The notes under the pieces are model-generated. The model worked only from the letters and a program-made list of their open reading frames with translations, was not told where the DNA came from and made no database searches. Positions 54,201-61,932 of a stretch of DNA of 64,000 nucleotides are shown here, in pieces. The position numbers and the translations under genes are program-made. Every line of letters begins with the position of its first letter. The first letter of the stretch is position 1. Source of the DNA: Pontibacter aydingkolensis (GTDB taxonomy: Bacteria > Bacteroidota > Bacteroidia > Cytophagales > Hymenobacteraceae); assembly GCF_019443125.1 (NCBI RefSeq), contig NZ_JAHYXK010000008.1:1-64000 (forward strand), written 5' to 3'.

Positions 54201-54308
54201 GACCCGGAAGTGAACTTTGCAGGAACCTCGAACACTACGTTAGGTGTCGACTTCTATACTTTCCCGCAAACGCGCACAATAACTTTTGGTGTTAACGTAG
54301 GTTTCTAA
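51219..54308 (+). CDS. SusC/RagA-family TonB-dependent outer-membrane transporter
   Basis: This 1029-residue protein has a signal peptide (about 1-26, cleavage after AQA), an N-terminal carboxypeptidase-D-like regulatory domain (about 29-105), a TonB box-like DQKLLKEVVVVGYGTQ (about 103-118), the plug domain with DGVPL and SIDVLKDASAAAIYGSRAANGV, and the 22-strand barrel ending in FGVNVGF. It binds and imports oligosaccharides or peptides together with the SusD partner 21 nt downstream. A second in-frame ATG lies two codons inside. Confidence 0.95.
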   Translation: MIMKKGLLLSFLMFFVLVSGAWAQAQTVTGRVTSAANGQALPGVTVLEKGTTNGVTTGVDGDFRLNVQPNATLVFRFIGMTTQEVPVSGRSTINIALEADQKLLKEVVVVGYGTQERREVTGATAKVTSETIQDLPVVGVDQALQGRAAGVQISQNSGTPGAGISVRVRGSSSISASNQPLYVVDGVPLTSGDYSQLGYGGQSVNAISDLNPNDIESIDVLKDASAAAIYGSRAANGVVLITTKRGSARKTQINFNAYTGTQSMWKKPDFLNAAEYREIMAEAYRADAGPLDFPANGDFDDFIDWYYGGIDFEPTDTDWIDAVTRDAGINNFEISLSGGDAKTRYYLSGSYFDQKGIVIGSQYERYSTRLNLDHQANDRLTIGTSVQLSRSDNNRIVSDNTLYGPFANSLAASPIWPIYYDEATKQYTRPNYFYTNPVAEGTENDDITQNLRAIGNAFARYTILPGLDFQVKGGIDALNVDERRYTPTNYPGSFATSVGGSATNATATVTKVLLESTASYNKTFNDVHSISGVIGASTEQDRRKSAFVTGVGFPGERFRYVASAARVNSGSNEVIESALLSYFGRVNYNYNDRYLLGVNFRADGSTRFGEKNRFGYFPSVSAGWRVIEEEFMSGLDFMSELKLRASYGITGNQSFGDFAYRALYAGSNYLDQPGIGLIQIPNPDLKWEETQQFNVGADIGFFNNRLNIAADYYIKKTEDLLFNRPIPTQNGFGSYQSNIGSIENKGFELAINTVNIDNRDNGFSWTTDFNIAFNRNKVLELYEGQDIFYGFGGNSLVLREGEPIGTFYGFLTDGVYSTTAEIPASIQAQGTQAGDVRFVDVNGDGVITDDDLTIIGSAQPKYVGGLTNNFRFKGFDLNIFLQFSQGNDIANPAHQYQQHLGNDFLDDNMLALVKNRWQKEGDVTDVPRATVLDLNNNNRSNSSRFIYDGSYLRFKNVILGYTLPTSITERAKMRSVRIYAQAQNLFTFTDYPGFDPEVNFAGTSNTTLGVDFYTFPQTRTITFGVNVGF

Positions 54309-54329
54309 CGAGCAAAAGGAAAAGCAATC

Positions 54330-55694
54330 ATGAAAAAATATTCGATTATATTATTAACAGCACTAAGCTTTGGCACTTTTACGGCCTGCGACGATGTGCT
54401 TGATGTAGAGCCAACCACTGCCATAGAAGCAGAAGGCGCTGTAGTGGACTTCACAACCCTTAACCGCTCTGCACTAGGTGTATACAGTATCATGCAGTCT
54501 ACTAACTATTATGGTCTGCGTTACCTTATGTACCAGGATGTATATACTGATAACCTGGCTCATACAGGTACCTTCACAACAGACCGTGAAGTTTCTTCAC
54601 GCCGTATAAATGCATCTAACCTGCAGCTTTCCAGCACATGGGCTACTATGTACAGCACCATTAACCGTGCTAACATTGTGCTACGCGACGCGGACCGTCT
54701 TACTAATATTACTGACGCACAGCGTAGCCAGATTAAAGGTGAGATGTTATTTATAAGAGGCTTGGTTCATTTCGACCTGGTAAAAGTTTTTGGAGCAGTA
54801 CCTTATGTTTCAACTCCTACTACTACTATCGAGGAAATTCAGTTCTTAGGTAAGACTCCTGTAGCCCAGGTTTACGACGCTGTAGTAGCTGACCTGCAAC
54901 AGGCCGAGACGCTATTAGGTACAGCTGCAAGAAGAGACCCTAGACGTGCCTCTGGTTTAGCTGCAGCAGCCCTCTTGGCTCGTGTTCAGTTACAGCGCGG
55001 TAACAATGCAGCCGCCGAAGCTAAAGCAAACCAAGTTATAGAGAGTGGCCTTTTCGCGCTACAGTCTAACTTTGCAGACCTTTATACCAATGAAGGCATC
55101 TCGAACACGGAGTCTATTTTTGAGCTGGATTTCACGCTGAACGATGCTAATGGCCTTGGCTCTGCATCCGACCCGACATCTGCCGGACAGAAGTTTTACT
55201 TGAGAACAGAAGCTTATAATACGCTGGCAGCCTCTGCAAATAACGGAGATAAGCGTTTTGCTGCAACTACACGTATTCAGAACTCGCGCAGAAGGTTATT
55301 AAAGTATGAAGACATCGCTAACAATGCCGATAACGTGATCATCATACGCCTGGCTGAAATGTACCTGATACGTGCTGAAGCAAGAGCAAGACAAAGTATA
55401 GGAGCTTTGCCAGCTGACCCTCAGGTAATAGCTGACATCAACAGAATCAGAACAAGAGCAGGTTTACAGCCAGTGCTTACCTTAACTAATAACCAGGCGC
55501 TAACGGAGATTTTACAGCAACGCCGCCTGGAGTTTATCGGAGAAGGCCTGCGCTTTATGGACCTGAAACGTTATAACCTGACTTGTGAAGTTCTTGGCTT
55601 CTGCGATGACGAGGCTTTCCGTAACTTATGGCCAATACCTTTACAGCAATTAGAGGTAAACCCAGCTTTGGAACCTCAGAACCCTGGCTATTAA
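54330..55694 (+). CDS. SusD/RagB-family substrate-binding outer-membrane lipoprotein
   Basis: This 454-residue helical TPR-like protein has a lipoprotein signal (lipobox FTAC, Cys20). SusD features visible are RAEARA, the C-terminal ILQQRRLEFIGEGLRFMDLKRYN block and NPALEPQNPGY at the end. It caps the SusC barrel and binds the nutrient. No glycoside hydrolase or peptidase adjoins the pair, so the substrate cannot be assigned. Confidence 0.95.
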   Translation: MKKYSIILLTALSFGTFTACDDVLDVEPTTAIEAEGAVVDFTTLNRSALGVYSIMQSTNYYGLRYLMYQDVYTDNLAHTGTFTTDREVSSRRINASNLQLSSTWATMYSTINRANIVLRDADRLTNITDAQRSQIKGEMLFIRGLVHFDLVKVFGAVPYVSTPTTTIEEIQFLGKTPVAQVYDAVVADLQQAETLLGTAARRDPRRASGLAAAALLARVQLQRGNNAAAEAKANQVIESGLFALQSNFADLYTNEGISNTESIFELDFTLNDANGLGSASDPTSAGQKFYLRTEAYNTLAASANNGDKRFAATTRIQNSRRRLLKYEDIANNADNVIIIRLAEMYLIRAEARARQSIGALPADPQVIADINRIRTRAGLQPVLTLTNNQALTEILQQRRLEFIGEGLRFMDLKRYNLTCEVLGFCDDEAFRNLWPIPLQQLEVNPALEPQNPGY

Positions 55695-55710
55695 TACCAA
55701 TTATATCATA

Positions 55711-55749
55711 AAAAAAGCGCCTCCTGAAATCAGGAGGCGCTTTTTTTTT
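55711..55749 (+). terminator. Intrinsic terminator of the SusCD operon
   Basis: AAAAAAGCGCCTCCTG and CAGGAGGCGCTTTTTT pair perfectly around AAAT, followed by Ts. Confidence 0.92.
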
Positions 55750-55764
55750 ATTTAATAAAAATTA

Positions 55765-55798
55765 ACTAAACTTTTAGTTTTATTACTAAGTATTTAGT
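55765..55798 (+). promoter_or_regulatory. Two ACTAA-N4-TTAGT operators upstream of blaI
   Basis: Two perfect copies of ACTAA-N4-TTAGT lie at 55765-55778 and 55785-55798, centres 20 bp apart (about two helical turns), 36 nt before the regulator gene. A third half-site TTAGTATAG follows at 55805. BlaI/MecI regulators bind their own promoters as dimers on such dyads. Confidence 0.7.
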
Positions 55799-55833
55799 TA
55801 TATATTAGTATAGTTAATTGCTAAAAATAGATT

Positions 55834-56232
55834 ATGAAAGAGTTAACAAGAGCTGAAGAAGAGATAATGCAGGTACTCTGGCAGCTAGAGCGCGGATTTG
55901 TGCGGGATATATTAGAGCAGCTCCCTGAGCCCAAACCAGCTTATAATACTGTTTCCACCATAGTCCGGATTCTGGAAACAAAAGGGTTTGTCGGACATGA
56001 GGCCTTCGGTAAGTCTCACCAGTACTATCCGCTTGTACCGCAGGACAAGTATAAAAGCGATTTCCTGAAGAACTTCATGTCGGGTTATTTTGGTGGATCT
56101 TTTGAACGGCTTGTTTCTTTTTTCGCCAAAGACAACAACCTGAATGTGCAGGAACTTGACCAACTGATGCAGCACGTACGCAAAGACATTAACGCTGAAG
56201 ACAAGGGGGAAAAAGATGGAACTCACAATTAG
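55834..56232 (+). CDS. BlaI/MecI/CopY-family transcriptional repressor
   Basis: This 132-residue protein has a winged-helix DNA-binding domain (about 1-75: LTRAEEEIMQVLWQLERGFVRDILEQL, then NTVSTIVRILETKGFV) and a dimerisation helix region at the C-terminus. It should repress its own operon until cleaved by the M56 sensor encoded next to it, with which it overlaps by 17 nt. Operator-like dyads lie just upstream. Confidence 0.93.
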   Translation: MKELTRAEEEIMQVLWQLERGFVRDILEQLPEPKPAYNTVSTIVRILETKGFVGHEAFGKSHQYYPLVPQDKYKSDFLKNFMSGYFGGSFERLVSFFAKDNNLNVQELDQLMQHVRKDINAEDKGEKDGTHN

Positions 56233-57673
56233 CTACATACTTAAAACAGTGTTGTTACTGCTCGCGCTGTACCTCTTTTATTACAGCCTGCTGCGAAACC
56301 AGAACAGCTTTTCGTTTAACCGGCTATACTTGTTGCTGGCCCCATTAGTAGCCCTAGTCCTACCTTTGCTAAAATGGCCTGTTGCTTTTGCACCCGAAAA
56401 TGCCATTAGCGTAGCCTTGCAGGCTATTCAGCTTACCGAGGTTACCGTTACTGCCTATGGCACAGGCAAAAAGGCTGTGAGCGAAACCAGCGACATTTCA
56501 CTGGCCACAATGGCGGCAGTTGCTTACAGCGTAGGTATATTATTAGTACTTGCCAAACTAGTTAAACAGCTGTGGCAGGTACAATCGGTAAAAGCGGAAG
56601 CGGAATCTGCCACATCACTTTCTGATGGAATACACCTTTACCAACTGCCTGCCCATATCCCAACGTTTGCCTTTGGAAGCAATATCTTCTTGAGCAAACA
56701 GTCACATTTAAGCAAATCAGACCAGGACCAGGTGCTGGAGCATGAACTGGCACACGTAAAACTTCGCCATACCTGGGATGTACTTTACTATGAAATCCTA
56801 TCGGCTATACTTTGGGCGAACCCAGTGGTATGGCTCTTAAAGCAGGAACTACGCGATGTGCACGAGTACCAGGCCGATGCACGCGTAATAAGCACTTACA
56901 AGGCTCAGAACTATACTTCCTTACTATCTAAAGAGGCCTTACTTAACATGGGTCTGCCCATTGGCAGCTACTTTCAGAAACCGCAGGTACTAAAACGCCT
57001 GCAAATGCTGCAGCTAAGCGGCCAAAAACCCGCCTGGACACGCCAGTTGTTGGTTTTACCTTTTATACTTGGTTTGCTATTCATTTTTTCGGTACAACAG
57101 GTAGATGCCCAAACCGGTATCCTGGCTGAGTTAACCCAGGAAGTAAGTATGCTGGCAGGCAGCAAACCATTAACAGAAGATAACTTTACCCAAGAAACAA
57201 AACCAACAACTGAGCAGCCTGAAATAAATGCTGTTGCCAAAACAAGTATAAAGCCAGAGCCGCTAAAGGAGGAGAAGGTAAGAGAAGCCTTTCCATCATC
57301 TGAAACAGCAAATAAGCCTGATACCAAAGCTACTTCCGGTGCCGCTAAACCAGAAAAACCTTTTGTTTATGTAGAACAGATGCCAAGTTTTAAAGGCGGG
57401 GAAATAGAGATGTTGAAGTATCTGGCCAAGAATATCCGATACCCAAAAGAGTCGCAGGAGGCAGGAACTTCGGGCTTGGTAGTGCTTGGTTTCATAGTAG
57501 AAAAAGACGGATCGCTGAAGGATATTCAGGTTATAAAATCACTTGACGAAAGCACAGATGCTGAAGCCAGGCGTGTGGTGGAAAGTATGAACGGCAGTTG
57601 GGAGCCAGGAAAGCAAAATGGTGTTCCAGTGCAGGTCCGTTATACTTTGCCAGTGCGTTTTCAGATAAAATAA
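56216..57673 (+). CDS. M56-family (BlaR1-like) sensor peptidase with C-terminal TonB domain
   Basis: This 485-residue protein has four membrane helices (about 7-23, 36-52, 98-116 and 280-297), the zinc motif HELAH at 176-180 in the cytoplasmic loop, and EYQAD as further ligand. The periplasmic C-terminus (about 383-485) is a TonB-like domain (FVYVEQMPSFKGGE to YTLPVRFQIK) in place of the penicillin-binding sensor of BlaR1. Such proteins are widespread in Bacteroidota; the signal is unknown. It is coupled to the upstream repressor gene. Confidence 0.93.
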   Translation: MELTISYILKTVLLLLALYLFYYSLLRNQNSFSFNRLYLLLAPLVALVLPLLKWPVAFAPENAISVALQAIQLTEVTVTAYGTGKKAVSETSDISLATMAAVAYSVGILLVLAKLVKQLWQVQSVKAEAESATSLSDGIHLYQLPAHIPTFAFGSNIFLSKQSHLSKSDQDQVLEHELAHVKLRHTWDVLYYEILSAILWANPVVWLLKQELRDVHEYQADARVISTYKAQNYTSLLSKEALLNMGLPIGSYFQKPQVLKRLQMLQLSGQKPAWTRQLLVLPFILGLLFIFSVQQVDAQTGILAELTQEVSMLAGSKPLTEDNFTQETKPTTEQPEINAVAKTSIKPEPLKEEKVREAFPSSETANKPDTKATSGAAKPEKPFVYVEQMPSFKGGEIEMLKYLAKNIRYPKESQEAGTSGLVVLGFIVEKDGSLKDIQVIKSLDESTDAEARRVVESMNGSWEPGKQNGVPVQVRYTLPVRFQIK

Positions 57674-57765
57674 AGTATACTTTTTAGCTCATAAACACCT
57701 TTTTCGGCTAACATTTAGCCGGGCCAGAACTTTATTGCCTTTTCCAAACTATAAACAAACGAACC

Positions 57766-59031
57766 ATGAAACAGAAAACCTTTACCAGATTAACAGCCAC
57801 AGCTTTGCTAAGTATAGCACTAGCAACTGCACCCCATGTACATGCCCAAACTAAAGAGAAACCATTTGCCTATGTAGAGCAGATGCCCACTTTTAAGGGT
57901 GGCGAAAAAGAAATGCTGCAATACCTGGCCAGCAACATCAAGTATCCCAGCGAAGCCAGGAGCAGTGGTGTAGAAGGACTAGTAGTGGTGCAGTTTATTG
58001 TTGAGAAAGACGGGGCTATTACAGATGTACAAACCGTGAAGAAATTGGGCCACGGCACCGACGAAGAAGCCATCCGAGTAATTAAATCGATGAACGGGCA
58101 ATGGACAGCAGGAAGGCAAAACGGACAGCTTGTTCGGGTAAATTATACCATGCCAATCCGTTTTACTCTAACAGAGGAAGAAAGAACCGCCACAGCCGCA
58201 GTGGCCAACAGGATGCCACAGTATAAAGGCGGCCAGGAGGCTATGCTGAAAGCCATGGGTACTTATCTTAAACTGCCAGCCGAGGCAAAACAGGAAAACC
58301 TGGATGCCCGCGTAATGGTACGTTTTTATGTGGACCAGCAGGGTAACGTATCCAACATCAGGTTAGATGGCACCAAGCTAAAGAAAACGGTTGGCCCAGA
58401 TTCTAAACTTGATTATATGGATGCTTCTACCTTCAGCCTGCAGAATAAAGCTGTACTTGCAAAACTTTCAGAAGCGGCTGCCGCGGCGGTAAAAGCCACT
58501 TCGGGTAACTGGGAACCTGCTTTAAAGAAAGGCCAGCCTGCAGCTTCGGAGATAATATTACCTGTACAGTTCTACAGCAGCGCAAATAGTAAGGGAGTTG
58601 GACAAACGCTTTTAGCCCCATCCATGACCAAGTATACCAAGAACTCTTATACTTATGATGAGGCCGATGTGAAACCTACATTGCAGGATGGACCTTTGAA
58701 TAAGTTCCTGGCGAAAAACCTGCGTTCACCTAAAGGCCTGACCTTTGAGGGCGACTATAAAACAGGTTTTGTTGTGAAGCCGGATGGTTCTGTGATTGGT
58801 CCATTTATGTCCCCGGATGCAAATATCAGTAAAGAAGACCACTACCTTTTACACGAGGAGATACAAAAGGTAATTAAACTGATGGATGGCAAATGGAACC
58901 CTGGGAAAGTGGATGGTCAGGCGGTACCGGTTACCTACAACTTTATGATCAGATTTGTGACTGATGATGGCAGTAAAAAGCCAGCCGCATCTGATAAAAA
59001 TCCGGATGTAATTGTGACCAGGTATAAGTAA
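57766..59031 (+). CDS. Secreted multi-domain TonB C-terminal protein
   Basis: This 421-residue protein has a signal peptide (about 1-28) and three TonB C-terminal-like domains: about 33-140, 148-275 (degenerate) and 300-410. The first is closely similar to the C-terminal domain of the M56 protein upstream, sharing YVEQMPxFKGGE, the EKDG block and AxRVxxSMNGxW, which points to duplication. No membrane anchor other than the signal is visible, so it could work as a free periplasmic TonB-box decoy or ligand of the M56 protein. It lies 92 nt downstream on the same strand. Confidence 0.85.
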   Translation: MKQKTFTRLTATALLSIALATAPHVHAQTKEKPFAYVEQMPTFKGGEKEMLQYLASNIKYPSEARSSGVEGLVVVQFIVEKDGAITDVQTVKKLGHGTDEEAIRVIKSMNGQWTAGRQNGQLVRVNYTMPIRFTLTEEERTATAAVANRMPQYKGGQEAMLKAMGTYLKLPAEAKQENLDARVMVRFYVDQQGNVSNIRLDGTKLKKTVGPDSKLDYMDASTFSLQNKAVLAKLSEAAAAAVKATSGNWEPALKKGQPAASEIILPVQFYSSANSKGVGQTLLAPSMTKYTKNSYTYDEADVKPTLQDGPLNKFLAKNLRSPKGLTFEGDYKTGFVVKPDGSVIGPFMSPDANISKEDHYLLHEEIQKVIKLMDGKWNPGKVDGQAVPVTYNFMIRFVTDDGSKKPAASDKNPDVIVTRYK

Positions 59032-59055
59032 GCTGGAGTATAACCCCACTCTAAT

Positions 59056-59127
59056 CTGTCATTTCGAGCACCGCGAGAAATCTATCCGGAATTCTGTAGA
59101 GATCTCTCACGCTGTTCGAGATGACAG
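59056..59127 (+). repeat. CTGTCATTTCGAG palindromic repeat, left copy
   Basis: Ends CTGTCAT (59056-59062) and ATGACAG (59121-59127) pair, with AATCTATCCGGAATTCTG in the middle. Confidence 0.8.
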
Positions 59128-59132
59128 CTTGG

Positions 59133-59438
59133 TTATTCTTCCTGTACCTGCTGATTTAGAAATTCCCAAAAAGGATTTATACTTTCTATAAGTTCTTCTT
59201 TCTTGCTTCTGCTCCACTTTTTAATTTCCTTTTCCCGTTCAATTGCATGCCCAATTCGAGTGTGCCTTTCGTAATAAACCAGGTTATAGCAGTAATATTT
59301 TCCAGCAAAAGTGGCTGAGTTGCCGCAGTTCATGAAGTGTTCATGGAGCCGGCGTGGCAAATCATTTGTAACACCTACATAAAGGGTGGTCTTACGCGGA
59401 TTAGTTGTAATGTAAACAAAGTAATTGTGGCCAATCAT
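59133..59438 (-). CDS. GIY-YIG endonuclease-domain protein (UPF0213-like)
   Basis: This 101-residue protein has a single GIY-YIG domain: FVYITTNP and TLYVGVTNDLPRRLHEH (about 7-33, with the catalytic-type Arg in NDLPRR), YYERHTRIGHAIEREKEIKKWSRSKKEELI (about 54-83, Glu ligand) and a C-terminal NPFW. The two defining tripeptides read VYI and YVG, normal for the small UPF0213 group. These stand-alone proteins are of unknown function, with nuclease activity shown for some relatives. Confidence 0.88.
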   Translation of the reverse strand: MIGHNYFVYITTNPRKTTLYVGVTNDLPRRLHEHFMNCGNSATFAGKYYCYNLVYYERHTRIGHAIEREKEIKKWSRSKKEELIESINPFWEFLNQQVQEE

Positions 59439-59480
59439 ACTGGATAAAGTACGGTTGCACAGATCTTTTGTCTATAAAAA

Positions 59481-59552
59481 CTGTCATCTCTAACAGCGTG
59501 AGAGATCTTTACAGAATTCCGGATAGATTTCTCACGTTGTTCGAAATGACAG
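59481..59552 (-). repeat. CTGTCATTTCGAA palindromic repeat, right copy (inverted)
   Basis: This inverted copy of 59056-59127 has five substitutions. Confidence 0.8.
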
Positions 59553-59594
59553 CAGGTGTTAAATGCAGTGTAAGCAGTTACATATCCAGCTTCC

Positions 59595-60371
59595 CTACAA
59601 CTCCCACCCCTCGTTAAGTATGGCAATGTTATGGTGTGCAGTCATATCGAACTGGCAAGGTACCACGGAGATGTAATTATTTACAAGTGCCCACTCATCG
59701 GTATCCTCGCCTTTATCAAAGTTCACAAAACTACCGGTCATCCAGAAGTAACGGCGGTTGCGTGGATCAAGGCGTTCGTCGAATTCTTCCTGCCACTTGG
59801 CATGCGCCTGGCGGCATACTTTTATACCTTTTATAGCTTCATTGCTCCTCTTCGGGAAGTTTACGTTAAGGGCTGTGTTCTCTGGTATACGGTGCTTTAA
59901 GGCCTGCTCGATTAGTTGCTTCACAAATGGCCTGGTATGTGAAAAATCTGCCTCATGGCCGTAATCGCACAGCGAGAAACCAATAGATGGCAAGCCTTCT
60001 ATGGCCGCTTCTATGGCTGCCGACATAGTGCCTGAGTATAAAACACTGATGCTGGAGTTAGAGCCATGGTTAATGCCACTTACAACCAGGTCGGGTTTAC
60101 GGTCTTTCAGCACATGGTGCTTGGCAAGTTTAACACAGTCGGCCGGCGTGCCTGAGCATTCATAAGCCTCAATGCCCATATCATCAAAAGCTATGGACCT
60201 GTCTAAGCGAAGTGTGTTACCAATTGTAATGGCATGGCCCATACCTGACTGTGGTCCGTCTGGCGCCACCACCACCACCTCTCCTATTTCTTTTGCAACT
60301 TCAACAAGCGTTCTTATGCCTGGCGCTGTAATGCCATCATCGTTCGAAACTAAGATTAAAGGTCTGGCCAT
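59595..60371 (-). CDS. surE: 5'/3'-nucleotidase SurE
   Basis: This 258-residue phosphatase acts on nucleoside monophosphates and polyphosphates, especially in stationary phase. The metal site SNDDG (residues 9-13) and GPQSGMGHAIT block match SurE, as do SGTPADCV and SGINHGSNSSISVLYSGTM. The ATG at 60371 gives MARPLILVSNDDG, the standard start, and the frame open to 60404 adds unconserved residues. It is transcribed alone. Confidence 0.95.
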   Translation of the reverse strand: MARPLILVSNDDGITAPGIRTLVEVAKEIGEVVVVAPDGPQSGMGHAITIGNTLRLDRSIAFDDMGIEAYECSGTPADCVKLAKHHVLKDRKPDLVVSGINHGSNSSISVLYSGTMSAAIEAAIEGLPSIGFSLCDYGHEADFSHTRPFVKQLIEQALKHRIPENTALNVNFPKRSNEAIKGIKVCRQAHAKWQEEFDERLDPRNRRYFWMTGSFVNFDKGEDTDEWALVNNYISVVPCQFDMTAHHNIAILNEGWEL

Positions 60372-60483
60372 TCTATTATTTTTAGTTGATGTATAATTAA
60401 ACAAACGAATGTTTATCAGATGCTAATATACGACAACCTGCCGCAGCACATCAAAGTTAAATAAGAAAATATAGCTAATAAGA

Positions 60484-61095
60484 ATGATCAGAAACATAAT
60501 TTACGCAATACTTTTAGGAGTGGGTATGGCTGCCTGCCTGTCGCAGCGGGAGGATGAAACAGGTATTGAATCTGACCAGCCAGCTACAACAGAAGCAGAA
60601 GTGTCCGAAACCACCCCTTCTCCGGATCCTGCCACCTTTGTAATAGAAAAGGGGCATGTGGGAGATATAACAATAGGAACATCCATAGACAGTTTGCGCA
60701 ATCAGGTGCCTGCCGGCTACACCATAGCCGACACTACACTAACACTGGAGGGCAGCCAATCAACAGCTTATCTTTTAAAGCCTCAAAACGCAACAAAAGG
60801 CCTGTTGATAGAACAGACCTGTAACCCTGATTGCAAAGTATGGCGCATAAATGCACAGCACCAAGACTTTAGAACACCCAAAGGCATTAGCGTAGGATCA
60901 AAGTACAGTGAAGTGCAGCAGCAGCACTCTATAAGCACCGTAACATTAGCCGACGGCGGATTTGTGGCTGTATCAAAAGTAGCAGGCCTATCGTTTGTTT
61001 TGGACACTTCGCAGTTGCCGAAAAACCGCATAGCAAGTTATACTCCTGAAACAGTACCCGCCAACACGCTTGTAAAGCGCATATTAATATATTAG
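60484..61095 (+). CDS. Hypothetical lipoprotein
   Basis: This 203-residue protein has a lipoprotein signal (MIRNIIYAILLGVGMAAC, Cys18), an acidic Ser/Thr/Pro-rich linker (about 22-50) and a compact C-terminal domain with DITIGTSIDSLRNQVPAGYTI, resembling the IGxSxxxVxxxLG units of DUF-type periplasmic proteins. No catalytic motif is seen. It lies 41 nt upstream of the DoxX gene in the same direction. Confidence 0.75.
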   Translation: MIRNIIYAILLGVGMAACLSQREDETGIESDQPATTEAEVSETTPSPDPATFVIEKGHVGDITIGTSIDSLRNQVPAGYTIADTTLTLEGSQSTAYLLKPQNATKGLLIEQTCNPDCKVWRINAQHQDFRTPKGISVGSKYSEVQQQHSISTVTLADGGFVAVSKVAGLSFVLDTSQLPKNRIASYTPETVPANTLVKRILIY

Positions 61096-61135
61096 ATAGT
61101 TGTGATATTTAGCATGAATTTGTATTATTGCTGTT

Positions 61136-61579
61136 ATGGCAATTCTACGATCACGCTATACTTATAAAAACCTGGGCCAGTTGCTGCTACGCGTTGGTAT
61201 TGGTTTTATGTTCATACTACACGGCTGGCCTAAAATGACCGGAGGCCCTGAGCGCTGGGAAATGCTTGGCAAAAACATGGCTTTGTTCGGCGCAGACTTT
61301 CTTCCGGTTTTCTGGGGATTTATGGCTGCTTTTGCCGAAACTGCAGGTGGTTTACTGCTTATGTTGGGTTTGTTTTTCAGGCCTGTCTGCATTCTGCTTC
61401 TAATTACTATGCTGGTTGCTACAACAAGGCATATAACCGCCGGCGACGGATTTGGAAGCTACTCCCACGCATTGGAAGCTGCCATACTTTTTTTCTCCCT
61501 CATTTTTATAGGACCCGGTAAGTATAGTCTTGATAAAGCCTTTTTCCCGGAAAAGAAGAACAGAAGGATTTATAGCTAA
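61136..61579 (+). CDS. DoxX-family membrane protein
   Basis: This 147-residue protein has four membrane helices and the DoxX signature: LLRVGIGFMFILHGWPKM, then FMAAFAETAGGLLLMLGLFFRPVCILLL. DoxX proteins are linked to thiosulfate/quinone chemistry or superoxide resistance; the exact role here is unknown. It has possible co-transcription with the upstream lipoprotein. Confidence 0.88.
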   Translation: MAILRSRYTYKNLGQLLLRVGIGFMFILHGWPKMTGGPERWEMLGKNMALFGADFLPVFWGFMAAFAETAGGLLLMLGLFFRPVCILLLITMLVATTRHITAGDGFGSYSHALEAAILFFSLIFIGPGKYSLDKAFFPEKKNRRIYS

Positions 61580-61932
61580 ACTAACTTTATGATATGATGG
61601 AAAGCCCTGGTATAAGCTGGGTTTTTTTTGTTGCTCAATAGGTCCAACCACCCTGCCCCTCAGAGCTACGCTCGTTAGTATCGAACTCTCGTTCTCACTA
61701 ATCTAAGGCGGGGAATTTTGCTACTACTTTAGCAAAAGTATAAACTCTGTTGCTTTAGCTTAACCTCCCTTCTACCAAGATCCTTACAGGATGACAAGGG
61801 GGCAGGGGTGGTTGGAACAACTTTTTCAGAACAATTAACAATCAGCAATCAGCAACTAACCCCTCTCCCACTACCATTTCTAAGCAGAAATAACTAACAT
61901 TACAATCTCATTACCAACATCAATAACAAAAC
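61580..61932. other. 353-bp spacer with a second MITE copy
   Basis: There is no gene. It contains the MITE-like element at 61643-61816 and low-complexity AACAATTAACAATCAGCAATCA words near 61834. Confidence 0.65.
61643..61816. mobile_element. MITE-like element, second copy
   Basis: TCCAACCACCC (61643-61653) and GGGTGGTTGGA (61806-61816) form the ends. The interior shares TAAGGCGGGGAATTTTGCT and CCTCCCTTCTACCAAGATC with the copy at 26133-26339. Its left terminal arm has been replaced by unrelated sequence (CGCTCGTTAGTATCG), so it is degenerate. Confidence 0.7.

Larger units (their letters stand above)
59056..59552 (-). mobile_element. GIY-YIG gene flanked by inverted palindromic repeats
   Basis: The gene at 59133-59438 lies between two 72-nt repeats (59056-59127 and 59481-59552) that are inverted copies matching at 67 of 72 positions. 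Each repeat is itself palindromic at its ends (CTGTCAT and ATGACAG). The stop is 6 nt from the left copy and the start 43 nt from the right, almost the same geometry as in the RAYT-REP element. The repeat-plus-nuclease arrangement suggests mobility, which is inferred. Confidence 0.75.

Noticed and set aside
51219..55694. Polysaccharide utilisation locus around SusCD
   Set aside because: No glycoside hydrolase, lyase, SusE/F or hybrid two-component gene adjoins the pair.
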